Source: JBHOQX01 sp042408595
GTDB lineage: Bacteria > Chloroflexota > Chloroflexia > Chloroflexales > Roseiflexaceae
NCBI GenBank assembly: GCA_042408595.1
Contig: JBHOQX010000020.1
Span: 1 to 63,863 of the forward strand
DNA: 63,863 nt
Reading direction: 5' to 3'
Every line of letters starts with the position of its first letter. Within the stretch, counting starts at the first letter, position 1. Below the pieces are notes generated by a model. That model had not been told where the DNA came from. It made no database searches and saw only the letters and a list, made by a program, of their open reading frames with translations. The translations under genes were made by a program, and so were the position numbers. This document shows, piece by piece, positions 52,625 through 60,108 of the stretch.

Positions 52625-53305
52625 CTACGGCGCCAGCCGGTACCCCACGCCCCACTCGGTCAGCAGCAGCTTCGGGGCGCGCGGGTCCTGCTCGATTTTG
52701 CGGCGCAGGTGCCAGATGTAGACCTTGAGATAGTCGTTGTCGCGGGAGTACTCCTGACCCCAGACTCCCTGGAGCAACTCGTCGTGGGTCATCACCTTGC
52801 CGGCATTCTCGGCCAGCATGAGCAGCAGGTCGTACTCGGTGGGGGTCAGATCGACCGGCTCGCCGCGCACCAACGTCTCGCGCTTCTGCTTGTCGATGCT
52901 GATCTCGCCATTGCCGGCGATCACCGGGCGATTCGCCGCCGGGACGCGCCGCAGCAGCGCTTTGACCCGCGCCATCAACTCGTCCATGTTGAACGGCTTG
53001 AGCAGGTAATCGTCTGCGCCGCTTTCGAGACCGGTCACGATGTCGCGGGTTTCGACTTTGGCAGTGAGCATCAGCACCGGCACCTGCGAGAACTCGCGCA
53101 GCCGCCGGCACGTCTCCCAGCCGTCCAGTTCCGGCATCATCACATCGAGGATAACGATGTCCGGCGGCTGCTCGCGAATCATCTCGAGCGCCTGTACGCC
53201 GCTCTCCGCTTGCTGCACGGCATAGCCGGAGTGCTCCAGGTTGATGCGGACAAGCTCGCGCAGGCCAGGCTCGTCGTCTACGATCAGCACAGTACGTTGA
53301 TCCAT
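52625..53305 (-). CDS. OmpR-family response regulator (orphan)
   Basis: A 226-residue regulator: receiver with LIVDDEPGLRELVRI, DIVILDVMMPELDGWETCRR and KPFNMDELMARVKALLRR; winged helix with LTPTEYDLLLMLAENAGKVM, LLQGVWGQEYSRDNDYLKVY and TEWGVGYRL. The last motif and spacing are KdpE-like, yet no kdp or kinase gene is near. GAGG lies 5-6 bases before the ATG. A copy of the dispersed element lies directly upstream and probably contains or displaces its promoter. Confidence 0.92.
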   Translation of the reverse strand: MDQRTVLIVDDEPGLRELVRINLEHSGYAVQQAESGVQALEMIREQPPDIVILDVMMPELDGWETCRRLREFSQVPVLMLTAKVETRDIVTGLESGADDYLLKPFNMDELMARVKALLRRVPAANRPVIAGNGEISIDKQKRETLVRGEPVDLTPTEYDLLLMLAENAGKVMTHDELLQGVWGQEYSRDNDYLKVYIWHLRRKIEQDPRAPKLLLTEWGVGYRLAP

Positions 53306-53318
53306 CCCTGCCTCACTT

Positions 53319-53485
53319 ACAGGACGTACCCGGTGGGGAGGCGCGGCGGGGCAAACCCCTCCGAGAGCATTCCTGGGGCACCCGCACCCGCGCGGTGGCG
53401 TCTTTGCGTGCCCGAACAAGAATGCCGCTGCAGACCGCACGCCCGCCACACCTCTCGCGGTGCGGGCGACCGCATACGCCCTATC
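53319..53485 (+). repeat. Dispersed intergenic element, copy C (diverged ends)
   Basis: Begins ACAGGACGTACCCGGTGGGG and ends GCGACCGCATACGCCCTATC. The ends are complementary in about 11 of 15 positions. Internal matches to copy B include CCCGCCACACCTC and GCGGTGCGGGCGACCGCATACG. The centre is longer and diverged. It fills the gap between the orphan regulator and the J-TlpA gene. Confidence 0.65.
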
Positions 53486-53492
53486 ACTGATA

Positions 53493-54314
53493 TCACTGCT
53501 GCGCGGACGGCTCGCGCTGCATGGCCGCAAAAATCTGCTCGACATCAGCGGATGTCAGCGTACTGAAGCGCGCGTAGCGAATCGTGCCATCCTGATCAAC
53601 GAACAGGCTGGTCGGCAGCACGAACACCTGGTATTCGCGCCCGACAGCCCCGTCGATGTCCAGCACGATCGGGTAGCCCACGCCGTAGCGCTCGGCGAAG
53701 CGGCGCACATCGGCGTCGCCCTCCGGGCCGCTACGCTCGTTCGGGCGCACGTTCACGCCGAGCACGACCAGCCCTTTGTCGGCCAGCTTCCGGTAGGCTT
53801 CCTGGAGCGCCGGGGTCTCTTCCTTGCATGGCTCGCAACCGGTGTACCAGAAGTTCAGCAGCACAACTTTGCCGCGATAATCGCTCAGTTGCACCGGTGT
53901 GCCATCGAGCGACACAAGCTTGAAGTTCGCCGCCGGGCGGTTGACCTCGGCGACCGGCGGGAGTGCGGGTGTCGTCGTCCGGCCCGCCAGCGCCCAGACC
54001 AGACCGATGATCAGCAGGCCAACCAGGGCGCCGCCAACCGCCAGGGCCAGCTCGCGCCGGCTCAGGCCGCGCCGCGCCGGGGCTCCGCCCGCGAGGGCCT
54101 GATCGTAGGCGGCGCGGCGCTGCGGGTCGATCAGCGTTGTGTAGGCGGCGTCCAGGGCGGCGGCGCGCTCGGCGGCGACCCGCCGGATCTCGGCGTCCAC
54201 CCCATCGAGCCGCTCCGGGCTGTAGCGCGCACGCTGCCGCTCATAAGCGGCGCGGATCTCGTCCGCGGTCGCAGTCGGCGCGATGCCGAGTCTGGTGTAG
54301 TAGGAGTCGGTCAT
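53493..54314 (-). CDS. Degenerate J-domain - membrane helix - TlpA/ResA thioredoxin fusion
   Basis: A 273-residue fusion. Residues 1-76 form a J-domain-like helical unit (IRAAYERQRARYSPERLDG, ALDAAYTTLIDPQRRAAYDQ) in which the HPD motif is SPE. One membrane helix follows (about 86-108), then a thioredoxin fold of the TlpA/ResA group with VVLLNFWYTGCEPCKEET (active-site CEPC) and the cis-Pro loop VLPTSLFVDQDG. The thioredoxin part should be outside the membrane, reducing apocytochrome c cysteines as CcmG/ResA do; the J part stays in the cytosol. It is the last gene of the leftward ccm block and pairs with a J-TPR paralogue. Start ATG 54314 (MTDSYYTRLGI). Confidence 0.88.
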   Translation of the reverse strand: MTDSYYTRLGIAPTATADEIRAAYERQRARYSPERLDGVDAEIRRVAAERAAALDAAYTTLIDPQRRAAYDQALAGGAPARRGLSRRELALAVGGALVGLLIIGLVWALAGRTTTPALPPVAEVNRPAANFKLVSLDGTPVQLSDYRGKVVLLNFWYTGCEPCKEETPALQEAYRKLADKGLVVLGVNVRPNERSGPEGDADVRRFAERYGVGYPIVLDIDGAVGREYQVFVLPTSLFVDQDGTIRYARFSTLTSADVEQIFAAMQREPSAQQ

Positions 54315-54481
54315 GATCAAGCGCCTCACGCATGTAAACGGGCGCGGCCTCCATTTTAACATATTCGCCCGCATCCGCATCGGGGATGCGGCGGGCCGCG
54401 TCGATGGTCGTGGCACGGGCGCGGCGGAGGCGGCCGGGGGCTGGACAGGCGATGAAGACCAGGCACACCGCGCCGCGCCGG

Positions 54482-55498
54482 CTACCTGCCGCCGTACTGG
54501 GTGATATAGACCTGCGCCTGGGAGGCGAACGGCGTGTTGGGCGCGACCTCGACGATCTTGCGCCAGGTTTCAAGCGCCTCGTCGGTGCGGGGCGGCTGTT
54601 CGCTGATCAGGCAGTTGCCAAGGCTCAACAGCACGCGCGGGTCCTGCGGGGCCTGGCTGGCGGCGCGCCGCGCTTCGCGCAGGCCCTGCCGCACGTAGGT
54701 GATGTCACCGGTGCCCGCGCCGTACAGGCAGGCGCTGGTCGCCAGATCGCCGCGGACGGTGGCGTTGTCGGGTTGGAGCTGGAGCGCCCGGGTGTAGGCC
54801 TGCGTGGCTTCCAGCCAGCGCGGCAGGCGTGCGGTGTACAGGGGGCTGTTCGGCTGCTGCTCGCGGACAACCTGCACGCTATCGTAGAGAATGTTGCCGT
54901 AGTCGATCCAGGCCTGGGCGCTGGTCGGGTTCTGCTCGGCGGTCTGCTTCGCCTGGGCGATCAGCGGCTCGAACTGGTCGGTCAGCGCCGGGGTTGGGGT
55001 GGGCTGCGCGCGGGGCGGGCCGCCGCCACCCGTGAGTGCGAAGCCGATGCCAAGCAGCAGCGCCAGCGCCAGCGCGGCGGCGGCGGGCGCGAGCCAGCGG
55101 CGGGCCTGCACCGGGCCGACTCGACGCCCGGCCGGGCGTGGCGCGGGGCGGGTCGGCTCGCTGTTGAAACCGGCGGGGCGCTCCTGCCCGCCGGCCGGCG
55201 GTAACGGCCGGTAGTCCAGCAGCGGGTCATCCTCTGCCGCAGTCGCCGCGTCGCCGGCCAGGGGATCGGCCTGGGCTGCCCGCTCCTCGTCGTAGGCCGC
55301 ACGGCGGGCCGGGTCGCTCAGCACAGCATAGGCCCGGTCGAGCTCGTCGCGCCGGGCGCGGGCCATGGCGACAAGCTCGTCCGCTGCGCCGTCGAGCCGC
55401 GCCGGATCGTACTGGGCGCGCAGCCGCTCGTAGGCCGCCTCAATCGCTTGCTGGTCCGCGCGGGGGTGTACCTGGAGCAGTTCGTAGTAGTCGCGCAT
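54482..55498 (-). CDS. Degenerate J-domain - membrane helix - TPR fusion (CcmI-like candidate)
   Basis: A 338-residue fusion. Residues 1-78 are a J-domain-like unit (MRDYYELLQVHPRADQQAI, AYERLRAQYDPARLDG, LDRAYAVLSDPARRAAYDEE) with HPD replaced by YDP. A Pro-rich linker leads to a membrane helix (about 130-152), then a Pro/Thr linker and an outer TPR region (about 175-338). CcmI/CycH proteins of cytochrome c maturation also combine membrane helices with outer TPRs that hold apocytochrome. Placement directly after ccmF supports this, but the J part is new to me for the family. The leader holds four octamer repeats; GTG 55516 is an alternative start within them. Confidence 0.85.
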   Translation of the reverse strand: MRDYYELLQVHPRADQQAIEAAYERLRAQYDPARLDGAADELVAMARARRDELDRAYAVLSDPARRAAYDEERAAQADPLAGDAATAAEDDPLLDYRPLPPAGGQERPAGFNSEPTRPAPRPAGRRVGPVQARRWLAPAAAALALALLLGIGFALTGGGGPPRAQPTPTPALTDQFEPLIAQAKQTAEQNPTSAQAWIDYGNILYDSVQVVREQQPNSPLYTARLPRWLEATQAYTRALQLQPDNATVRGDLATSACLYGAGTGDITYVRQGLREARRAASQAPQDPRVLLSLGNCLISEQPPRTDEALETWRKIVEVAPNTPFASQAQVYITQYGGR

Positions 55499-55502
55499 GT
55501 CG

Positions 55503-55534
55503 TGACACGATGACACGATGACACGATGACACTA
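55503..55534. repeat. Octamer tandem repeat
   Basis: TGACACGA three times then TGACACTA, immediately upstream of the J-TPR start codon. The unit equals the reverse complement (rotated) of the repeat at 25741-25797. Degenerate TCATCG words continue to about 55570. Confidence 0.8.
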
Positions 55535-55574
55535 TGTCTCGCTCATCGCGTCATCGTATCATCGTGGTCGCTGG

Positions 55575-57953
55575 TCAATCTCCGCTGACCGCCGGGCCAA
55601 GCTCGCCGAGGCGCGGCTGGGGCGCGGGCTGCCGCCGGCGACGCGCGCGGTTCTCCAGGGAGCGCCGAATGATCGCGATCGCCCCGCCAAGCACACCGAT
55701 CACCACGCCTGTCCACACCAGCAGCATCCCCGGCTTGACGCTGATGGTCACCACCGCCTTGCCCGGCTCGATCGGCAGGTTCAGCCCGGCGACGCGGATC
55801 AGCACGCGACGCGCGGTCGGGTCCAGGTTCTCGATCGTCACCAGCCGGCCATCGGGCAGCGTCGCCGGCAGCAATTCGACCGACTTAGAGGGATCGATCT
55901 GGTTTGCGTTCAGCCGCAGCTTGGGCGTCAGCTCGGTGTCTTTGCCGTCGACCGTCACCCGCAGCTTCGCGCCGATGTCGGCGCTGCCGGTCGTATGCGC
56001 CTGGTCCGTCTCGAAGCCGAGGAAGGTGATCCGGTACGGCCCGACGTTGGCCGTATCGTTCATGCCGAGTTGCGCCAGGTTGCGGTCGACCGGCGGCTGG
56101 TACTCCTGCGGCGAGATGTACAGGTCCTGGAAGAGTTCCGGCTTGATCGACGGCGTGGCCATGGTCGCGCCCATCCGCTGGTTGAAGTACAGCAGCGGCG
56201 TCGCGTTGAAGGTGTCGTTCGGCCCTTTGGTCACGGTGATATCGAGCAGCCCCTTGCCCTGCGGCGTCGTCCGCCAGCCGTTGAAGACGAAATCGTAGCC
56301 GTAGGCCGAGATCGTCTGCCCCTCGGGAATGACGAGCTTTTGCTCAGGCGAGGCATAGACTGTGGACGCGACCGCGCCGGCCAGCAGCAGCGCCAGGCCG
56401 AGATGCGCCAGGTAGCCGCCGATCCGCAGGAAGCCGCCCCGCAGCGTCCGCACGATCATCACAGCGTTGGTGCCGGCCGCGAACGCCCCCAAGCCGACGA
56501 AGCCCAGGCCGAGCCAGTTCAGATGGAGCCCGTGGTAGGCCGCCAGCCCGATCGCGGTGCAGGATGCCGCCACCGCGCCGACCGCCGGCCAGCGCAGCGC
56601 CCGCAGCAGCGCGCGCGGGTTCGTGTCGCGCCAGCCGAGCAGCGGCCCGACGATCAGCAGGATGAGCAGCAACAACGCGATCGGCGGGACAGCCGTACCG
56701 TAGAAATCGCCAACCAGCCCGAAGCGTCCATCGGTGAACGGCGTCGCGTTTGGGTCGTAGTAGGTGCCGTTGTCGATCCGCGCAAACATACTGAAGAACG
56801 ACTGGAGCGCGTGCCCGACGCCGGGGATGGCCGAGATCAGCGGCATAGACGTGCCCAGGCCGATGACGGTGGCGATGACCAGCAGCACGATGATGCCGAG
56901 CACGAAGAAACTATCCCGCGACAGGAGCCGGTCCGACAGCGGGCGGGCGGGGATGTCGCGCCAGCGCCAGGCCAGCACCGCCAGGCTCGCCGCCGCGAGC
57001 AGCGCCAGCGAGCCGATCATCACCCACTTCAACCCTTCTTCGACGAACGAATGCACCGAGAACGACGACAGCACGCCGCTGCGGGTGAGGAATGTCGCAT
57101 AAAACACCAGCACATAGGTCAGGATCGCGAGGACAAAGGTCGTCCGGCGCAGGCCGCCCTGCGTCCGCTGGATGAGCAGGGCGTGGATGAGCGCCGTGGC
57201 TGTCAGCCATGGCACCAGCGCCGAATTCTCGACCGGGTCCCAGCCCCAGTAGCCGCCCCAGCCGAGTGTTTCGTAGGCCCAGTAGCCGCCAAGCAGCAGC
57301 GCCAGGCCGAGAAACGCCCAGCCGGCCAGCGTCCATGGCATGGCCTGGCGCGCCCAGCCGTCATAGTCGCGCCGCCACAGCCCGGCGATCGCGAAGGCGA
57401 ACGGCACCGCCAGCAGCGCATAGCCGACGAACAGGATCGGCGGGTGGATGATCATCCAGAAATTATGCAACAGCTCGTTCAGCCCTTTGCCGTCCGGCGG
57501 GACGACCGCCAGGCCATTTTCGGTATAGGGAACGAACGGGTTGCGGATGAGCATGTACACCAGCAGCGCGCCCTGGATGAGCATGAACACGCTGAGGACA
57601 TAGGGCTCGTTATGGCGGGTGCGGCCGACGAGCAACTGCGCAGCGATCAACCCCCACAACGCCCAGACGACAAACGAGCCCGGTTGGCCGGCCCACATCG
57701 CGGCGACACGGAAGAAGAACTCCAGGTTGTCGGCGCTGTAGTCGTAGACATACTTGATGTCGTAGCGCCGTGCGACGAACAGGTAGGCCAGCAGGCCGAC
57801 GACCAGCAGCACCGCCGCCAGCGCGCCGTGGGTGAAGAGCCGGCCGTAGCGCAGCGCGCCGCCGTAGCCGCGGATCGTCAGGGCATAGCTGGCGCTCGCC
57901 GCGAAGGCGACCGCGGTGCCCGCCAGAATAAGGATGGTGCCGAGGAGATACAT
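55575..57953 (-). CDS. ccmF: Cytochrome c heme lyase subunit CcmF
   Basis: A 792-residue membrane protein that attaches heme from holo-CcmE to apocytochrome c. Seen: about 14-15 helices, His in ELLHNFWMIIHPPILFVGYA, the WWD heme-handling domain GYWAYETLGWGGYWGWDPVE near residue 230, and His in FLTRSGVLSSFSVHSF. A large outer domain follows (about 555-735), then a last helix and a basic tail. Start ATG 57953. It lies downstream of ccmE and upstream of the two J-fusion genes. Confidence 0.95.
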   Translation of the reverse strand: MYLLGTILILAGTAVAFAASASYALTIRGYGGALRYGRLFTHGALAAVLLVVGLLAYLFVARRYDIKYVYDYSADNLEFFFRVAAMWAGQPGSFVVWALWGLIAAQLLVGRTRHNEPYVLSVFMLIQGALLVYMLIRNPFVPYTENGLAVVPPDGKGLNELLHNFWMIIHPPILFVGYALLAVPFAFAIAGLWRRDYDGWARQAMPWTLAGWAFLGLALLLGGYWAYETLGWGGYWGWDPVENSALVPWLTATALIHALLIQRTQGGLRRTTFVLAILTYVLVFYATFLTRSGVLSSFSVHSFVEEGLKWVMIGSLALLAAASLAVLAWRWRDIPARPLSDRLLSRDSFFVLGIIVLLVIATVIGLGTSMPLISAIPGVGHALQSFFSMFARIDNGTYYDPNATPFTDGRFGLVGDFYGTAVPPIALLLLILLIVGPLLGWRDTNPRALLRALRWPAVGAVAASCTAIGLAAYHGLHLNWLGLGFVGLGAFAAGTNAVMIVRTLRGGFLRIGGYLAHLGLALLLAGAVASTVYASPEQKLVIPEGQTISAYGYDFVFNGWRTTPQGKGLLDITVTKGPNDTFNATPLLYFNQRMGATMATPSIKPELFQDLYISPQEYQPPVDRNLAQLGMNDTANVGPYRITFLGFETDQAHTTGSADIGAKLRVTVDGKDTELTPKLRLNANQIDPSKSVELLPATLPDGRLVTIENLDPTARRVLIRVAGLNLPIEPGKAVVTISVKPGMLLVWTGVVIGVLGGAIAIIRRSLENRARRRRQPAPQPRLGELGPAVSGD

Positions 57954-57954
57954 A

Positions 57955-58068
57955 CGCCCTCAGTGTGGAGATGTACGTGCAGAGTACGGCGTTGTGCGTA
58001 TTGAGTTGACCGTTTCATCGCGGGAAAGCGATGCTATGTGTTTAGAAGCCTCAACTCTGCACGCTGAA
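57955..58068. repeat. Word-like gap between ccmE and ccmF
   Basis: GTGTGGAGATGTACGTGCAG and TCAACTCTGCACGCTGAATT: words with the same style (CTCAACTCTG, GAACTTTG) as other gaps. No promoter is recognised. Confidence 0.4.
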
Positions 58069-58488
58069 TTATGAACTTTGCAGCTGTTCCTGATACTTCG
58101 ACGGGCACTTGACGAGCATATCTTCGGCGACAAACGCCTGCTGCGCGGCATCGTAGTGGCCGATCGCGACGATGCTGACCGCCTGCTCGAAATTCGCCGG
58201 CTTCGGCTTGGCGTAGACCACGCGCACCATCTTGCCGGTGTTGTCCTTCAGATCGAAGGTGAAATGACCGTTTGCGTCGTAGCTGCCGGTGGAGCCGAGA
58301 AAGCCGGCAAGTTGGACGCTCCGCCCGCTCTGTACCGCCTCGCTCACGCTGGTGGTGTACGGGCGGAACGAGCGTTGCAGGCCGAGGTAGCCCAGCACGA
58401 CCGCCAGCACGATGATTCCCGCGCCGATCAGGTGCAGCGGCTTGATCCGAAGGCCGGCGCGCGGGCCGGCGCTGCTGGTGATTGCCAT
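58069..58488 (-). CDS. ccmE: Heme chaperone CcmE, cysteine (CxxxY) type
   Basis: A 139-residue heme chaperone with one N-terminal membrane helix (about 20-40) and an OB-fold outer domain (about 45-125). It receives heme from CcmC and passes it to CcmF. The heme-binding position reads VKCPSKY: Cys-x-x-x-Tyr instead of the His-x-x-x-Tyr of E. coli. The CxxxY form is known from archaea and some bacteria (variant System I without CcmH); no ccmH is seen here. Start ATG 58488 with AGGAG 7 bases upstream. An earlier in-frame start was rejected because its extension overlaps ccmD. Confidence 0.92.
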   Translation of the reverse strand: MAITSSAGPRAGLRIKPLHLIGAGIIVLAVVLGYLGLQRSFRPYTTSVSEAVQSGRSVQLAGFLGSTGSYDANGHFTFDLKDNTGKMVRVVYAKPKPANFEQAVSIVAIGHYDAAQQAFVAEDMLVKCPSKYQEQLQSS

Positions 58489-58618
58489 TGCGTTACTCCT
58501 GTCGCGCAGCGCACAGGCGGGTCGAGCCGTTCTGGAGGACGCCGGAACGGTCGTTCCCGGCGCTGTGTCCCCCCGAACGCGATGGCCCGGCCGCCATGCA
58601 CGCTGCTGTCGATACGCA

Positions 58619-58831
58619 TCACGCCGCCGAATCGTGCGGCTGGGTGGCGCGCGATTCAAGCGTGGCGCGCGGGGCGGGCTGCGTGGGCTCCGGCTGCTCC
58701 CGCATTGCACGACGCAGCTCCTGGACCCGCCGGTCGAGCCGCCACAGGTACAGAAAGATCGCCAGCCAGACGGCCAGCGCCGCCGCCACGGCGATGTAGA
58801 TCGCGACCCCCGGTTCAAGCAGGAAGTTCAT
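58619..58831 (-). CDS. ccmD: CcmD-like small membrane protein
   Basis: A 70-residue protein with one membrane helix (about 8-29: GVAIYIAVAAALAVWLAIFL) followed by LWRLDRRVQELRRAM, the basic coiled stretch typical of CcmD, which stabilises the CcmABC-CcmE complex. The C-terminal tail is Pro/Gln/Thr-rich. Its ATG at 58831 overlaps the end of ccmC by 17 bp. Short size makes homology weak, but position is diagnostic. Confidence 0.85.
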   Translation of the reverse strand: MNFLLEPGVAIYIAVAAALAVWLAIFLYLWRLDRRVQELRRAMREQPEPTQPAPRATLESRATQPHDSAA

Positions 58832-59813
58832 AGAACCCCTCCCGCCGCGCCGCCTGTTCTTGCAAGACGATCACCGCGGCGCGCAGCTGGTAGAGCCAGA
58901 CGAACAGGCCGGTAAAGCCGAGGATCGAGGCCAGGAACGTCCAGAGCGTACGCTGGTTGCTCAGCAGCCCGGTCCCGGGCGCCTCCATGTTCAATTTCAC
59001 CGTCTTTGTGGCCGGATCGTAGCGCTCCAGCGCCAGCGTGAACTGCTCGCCGCTGAACTTAGGCCGGTCGGCCGGCGTGCCGGTCGCCAGCTCCAGGCTC
59101 GGCTGGAGCGTGCCAAGGTCGCGGTTGCCCGCGCCTACAACCTTGACGGTTGCGACGGCGAATCCGTTACGTTCCTCCAGCGCCAGCAACTCGAGCCGGG
59201 TATCGCTGTTCGGCAGCAGGTCGATGGTACGGCCGCCGATCTGCAACTCAACGCCCTCGCACTTGCTGCCCTGGATGAAGGCGCAGTTCGGGTGCAGCGT
59301 GCTATCGGCGATGCGCGGCGCGACGAACAGCAGAAACGGCATCGCCACGGCGGCGAACAGGTTGTAGACAGCCGCCAGCCGCCGGCGGCGCTCCGTGTCG
59401 TCGATCGCCGAGCGCAGCGCGAAGTAGGCGGCGTAGATCAGCAACAGCACCAGGATCGAGGTTTCGCGCGGGTCCCAGTTCCAGAAGACGCCCCAGACGA
59501 TCTGGGCGAAGATCGCGCCGGTGACCGTCGCCAGAACGCAGAAAAGGAAACCGACCTCGGCGGTCGCCAGCGCTTTGGCGTCCAGCACAGGCGTGCGCTT
59601 CCACAGATAGCGGGCGCTGTAGATCGCGGAGACCGTGAAGGCGAGCGAGGTGACCCAGGCCGTTGGCACGTGTACGATGATGATCCGGCCGGCATCCCCC
59701 AGGCCGACATACTGCGGCACGACCAGGAACATGGCCACGAGCACGCCGGCCATCCAGACCCCAAGCAGGAGTTTGGCGGCCTGCGTGAGCTGCAAGCGTC
59801 CAGCCAAGGGCAT
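58815..59813 (-). CDS. ccmC: Heme exporter/loader CcmC with an inserted outer domain
   Basis: A 332-residue membrane protein that loads heme onto CcmE. Seen: VHVPTAW with the first heme-ligand His near residue 48, the WWD motif VWGVFWNWDPRETSILVLL near residue 106, and a second His in STLHPN near residue 175. Most CcmC proteins are about 240 residues with a short last outer loop. Here about 100 residues (about 180-285: CAFIQGSKCEGVELQIGG to VKLNMEAPG) are inserted before the last helix, predicted beta-rich and with two cysteines. The ATG at 59813 has AAAGGA 2 bases away and heads ccmCDEF. Confidence 0.9.
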   Translation of the reverse strand: MPLAGRLQLTQAAKLLLGVWMAGVLVAMFLVVPQYVGLGDAGRIIIVHVPTAWVTSLAFTVSAIYSARYLWKRTPVLDAKALATAEVGFLFCVLATVTGAIFAQIVWGVFWNWDPRETSILVLLLIYAAYFALRSAIDDTERRRRLAAVYNLFAAVAMPFLLFVAPRIADSTLHPNCAFIQGSKCEGVELQIGGRTIDLLPNSDTRLELLALEERNGFAVATVKVVGAGNRDLGTLQPSLELATGTPADRPKFSGEQFTLALERYDPATKTVKLNMEAPGTGLLSNQRTLWTFLASILGFTGLFVWLYQLRAAVIVLQEQAARREGFYELPA

Positions 59814-59846
59814 CTTCCTTTCCAGGCGACGCTGCGGGCACCCTCT

Positions 59847-59875
59847 ATGATACCCCATTCCGCCGCGGAAGGCAA
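59847..59875 (-). promoter_or_regulatory. Promoter of the ccm operon
   Basis: Minus strand TTGCCT (59875-59870), 17-bp spacer, TATCAT (59852-59847), giving a leader of about 28 nt to ccmC. Confidence 0.6.
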
Positions 59876-60073
59876 CCGCTGCGTCCGCGCGAAGCCGTGC
59901 CGATTGCGCGTGCTGGCAGGAGTTGGAGCAGCGTCGCGACTCCTCCTGCTTCCTGACATTGAACCAGCCATGACGTTCGCATGGCGGACTTGCTGTGTAT
60001 TTTATCACAATTTAGCCGCCGGCGCGGGGCAGGCCGCGCTGGGGGTGATGCAACGGGCGTCAGGGCCGCCGTA

Positions 60074-60102
60074 TTGCCGCCTGAGGTACGCCGTGGTACG
60101 AT
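60074..60102 (+). promoter_or_regulatory. Promoter of ansA, leaderless
   Basis: TTGCCG (60074-60079), 17-bp spacer, TGG-TACGAT with the -10 at 60097-60102. The ATG at 60109 is seven bases after the -10, exactly where +1 is expected, and no ribosome-binding site is present. Confidence 0.65.
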
Positions 60103-60108
60103 GCAGCC

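Noticed and set aside
53493..55498. Canonical DnaJ co-chaperones
   Set aside because: Both J regions lack HPD (SPE and YDP) and have no G/F or zinc regions, so DnaK stimulation is unlikely.
55503..55534. CRISPR-like array
   Set aside because: The units are only 8 bases with no spacers and no cas genes are present; it is a simple tandem repeat.
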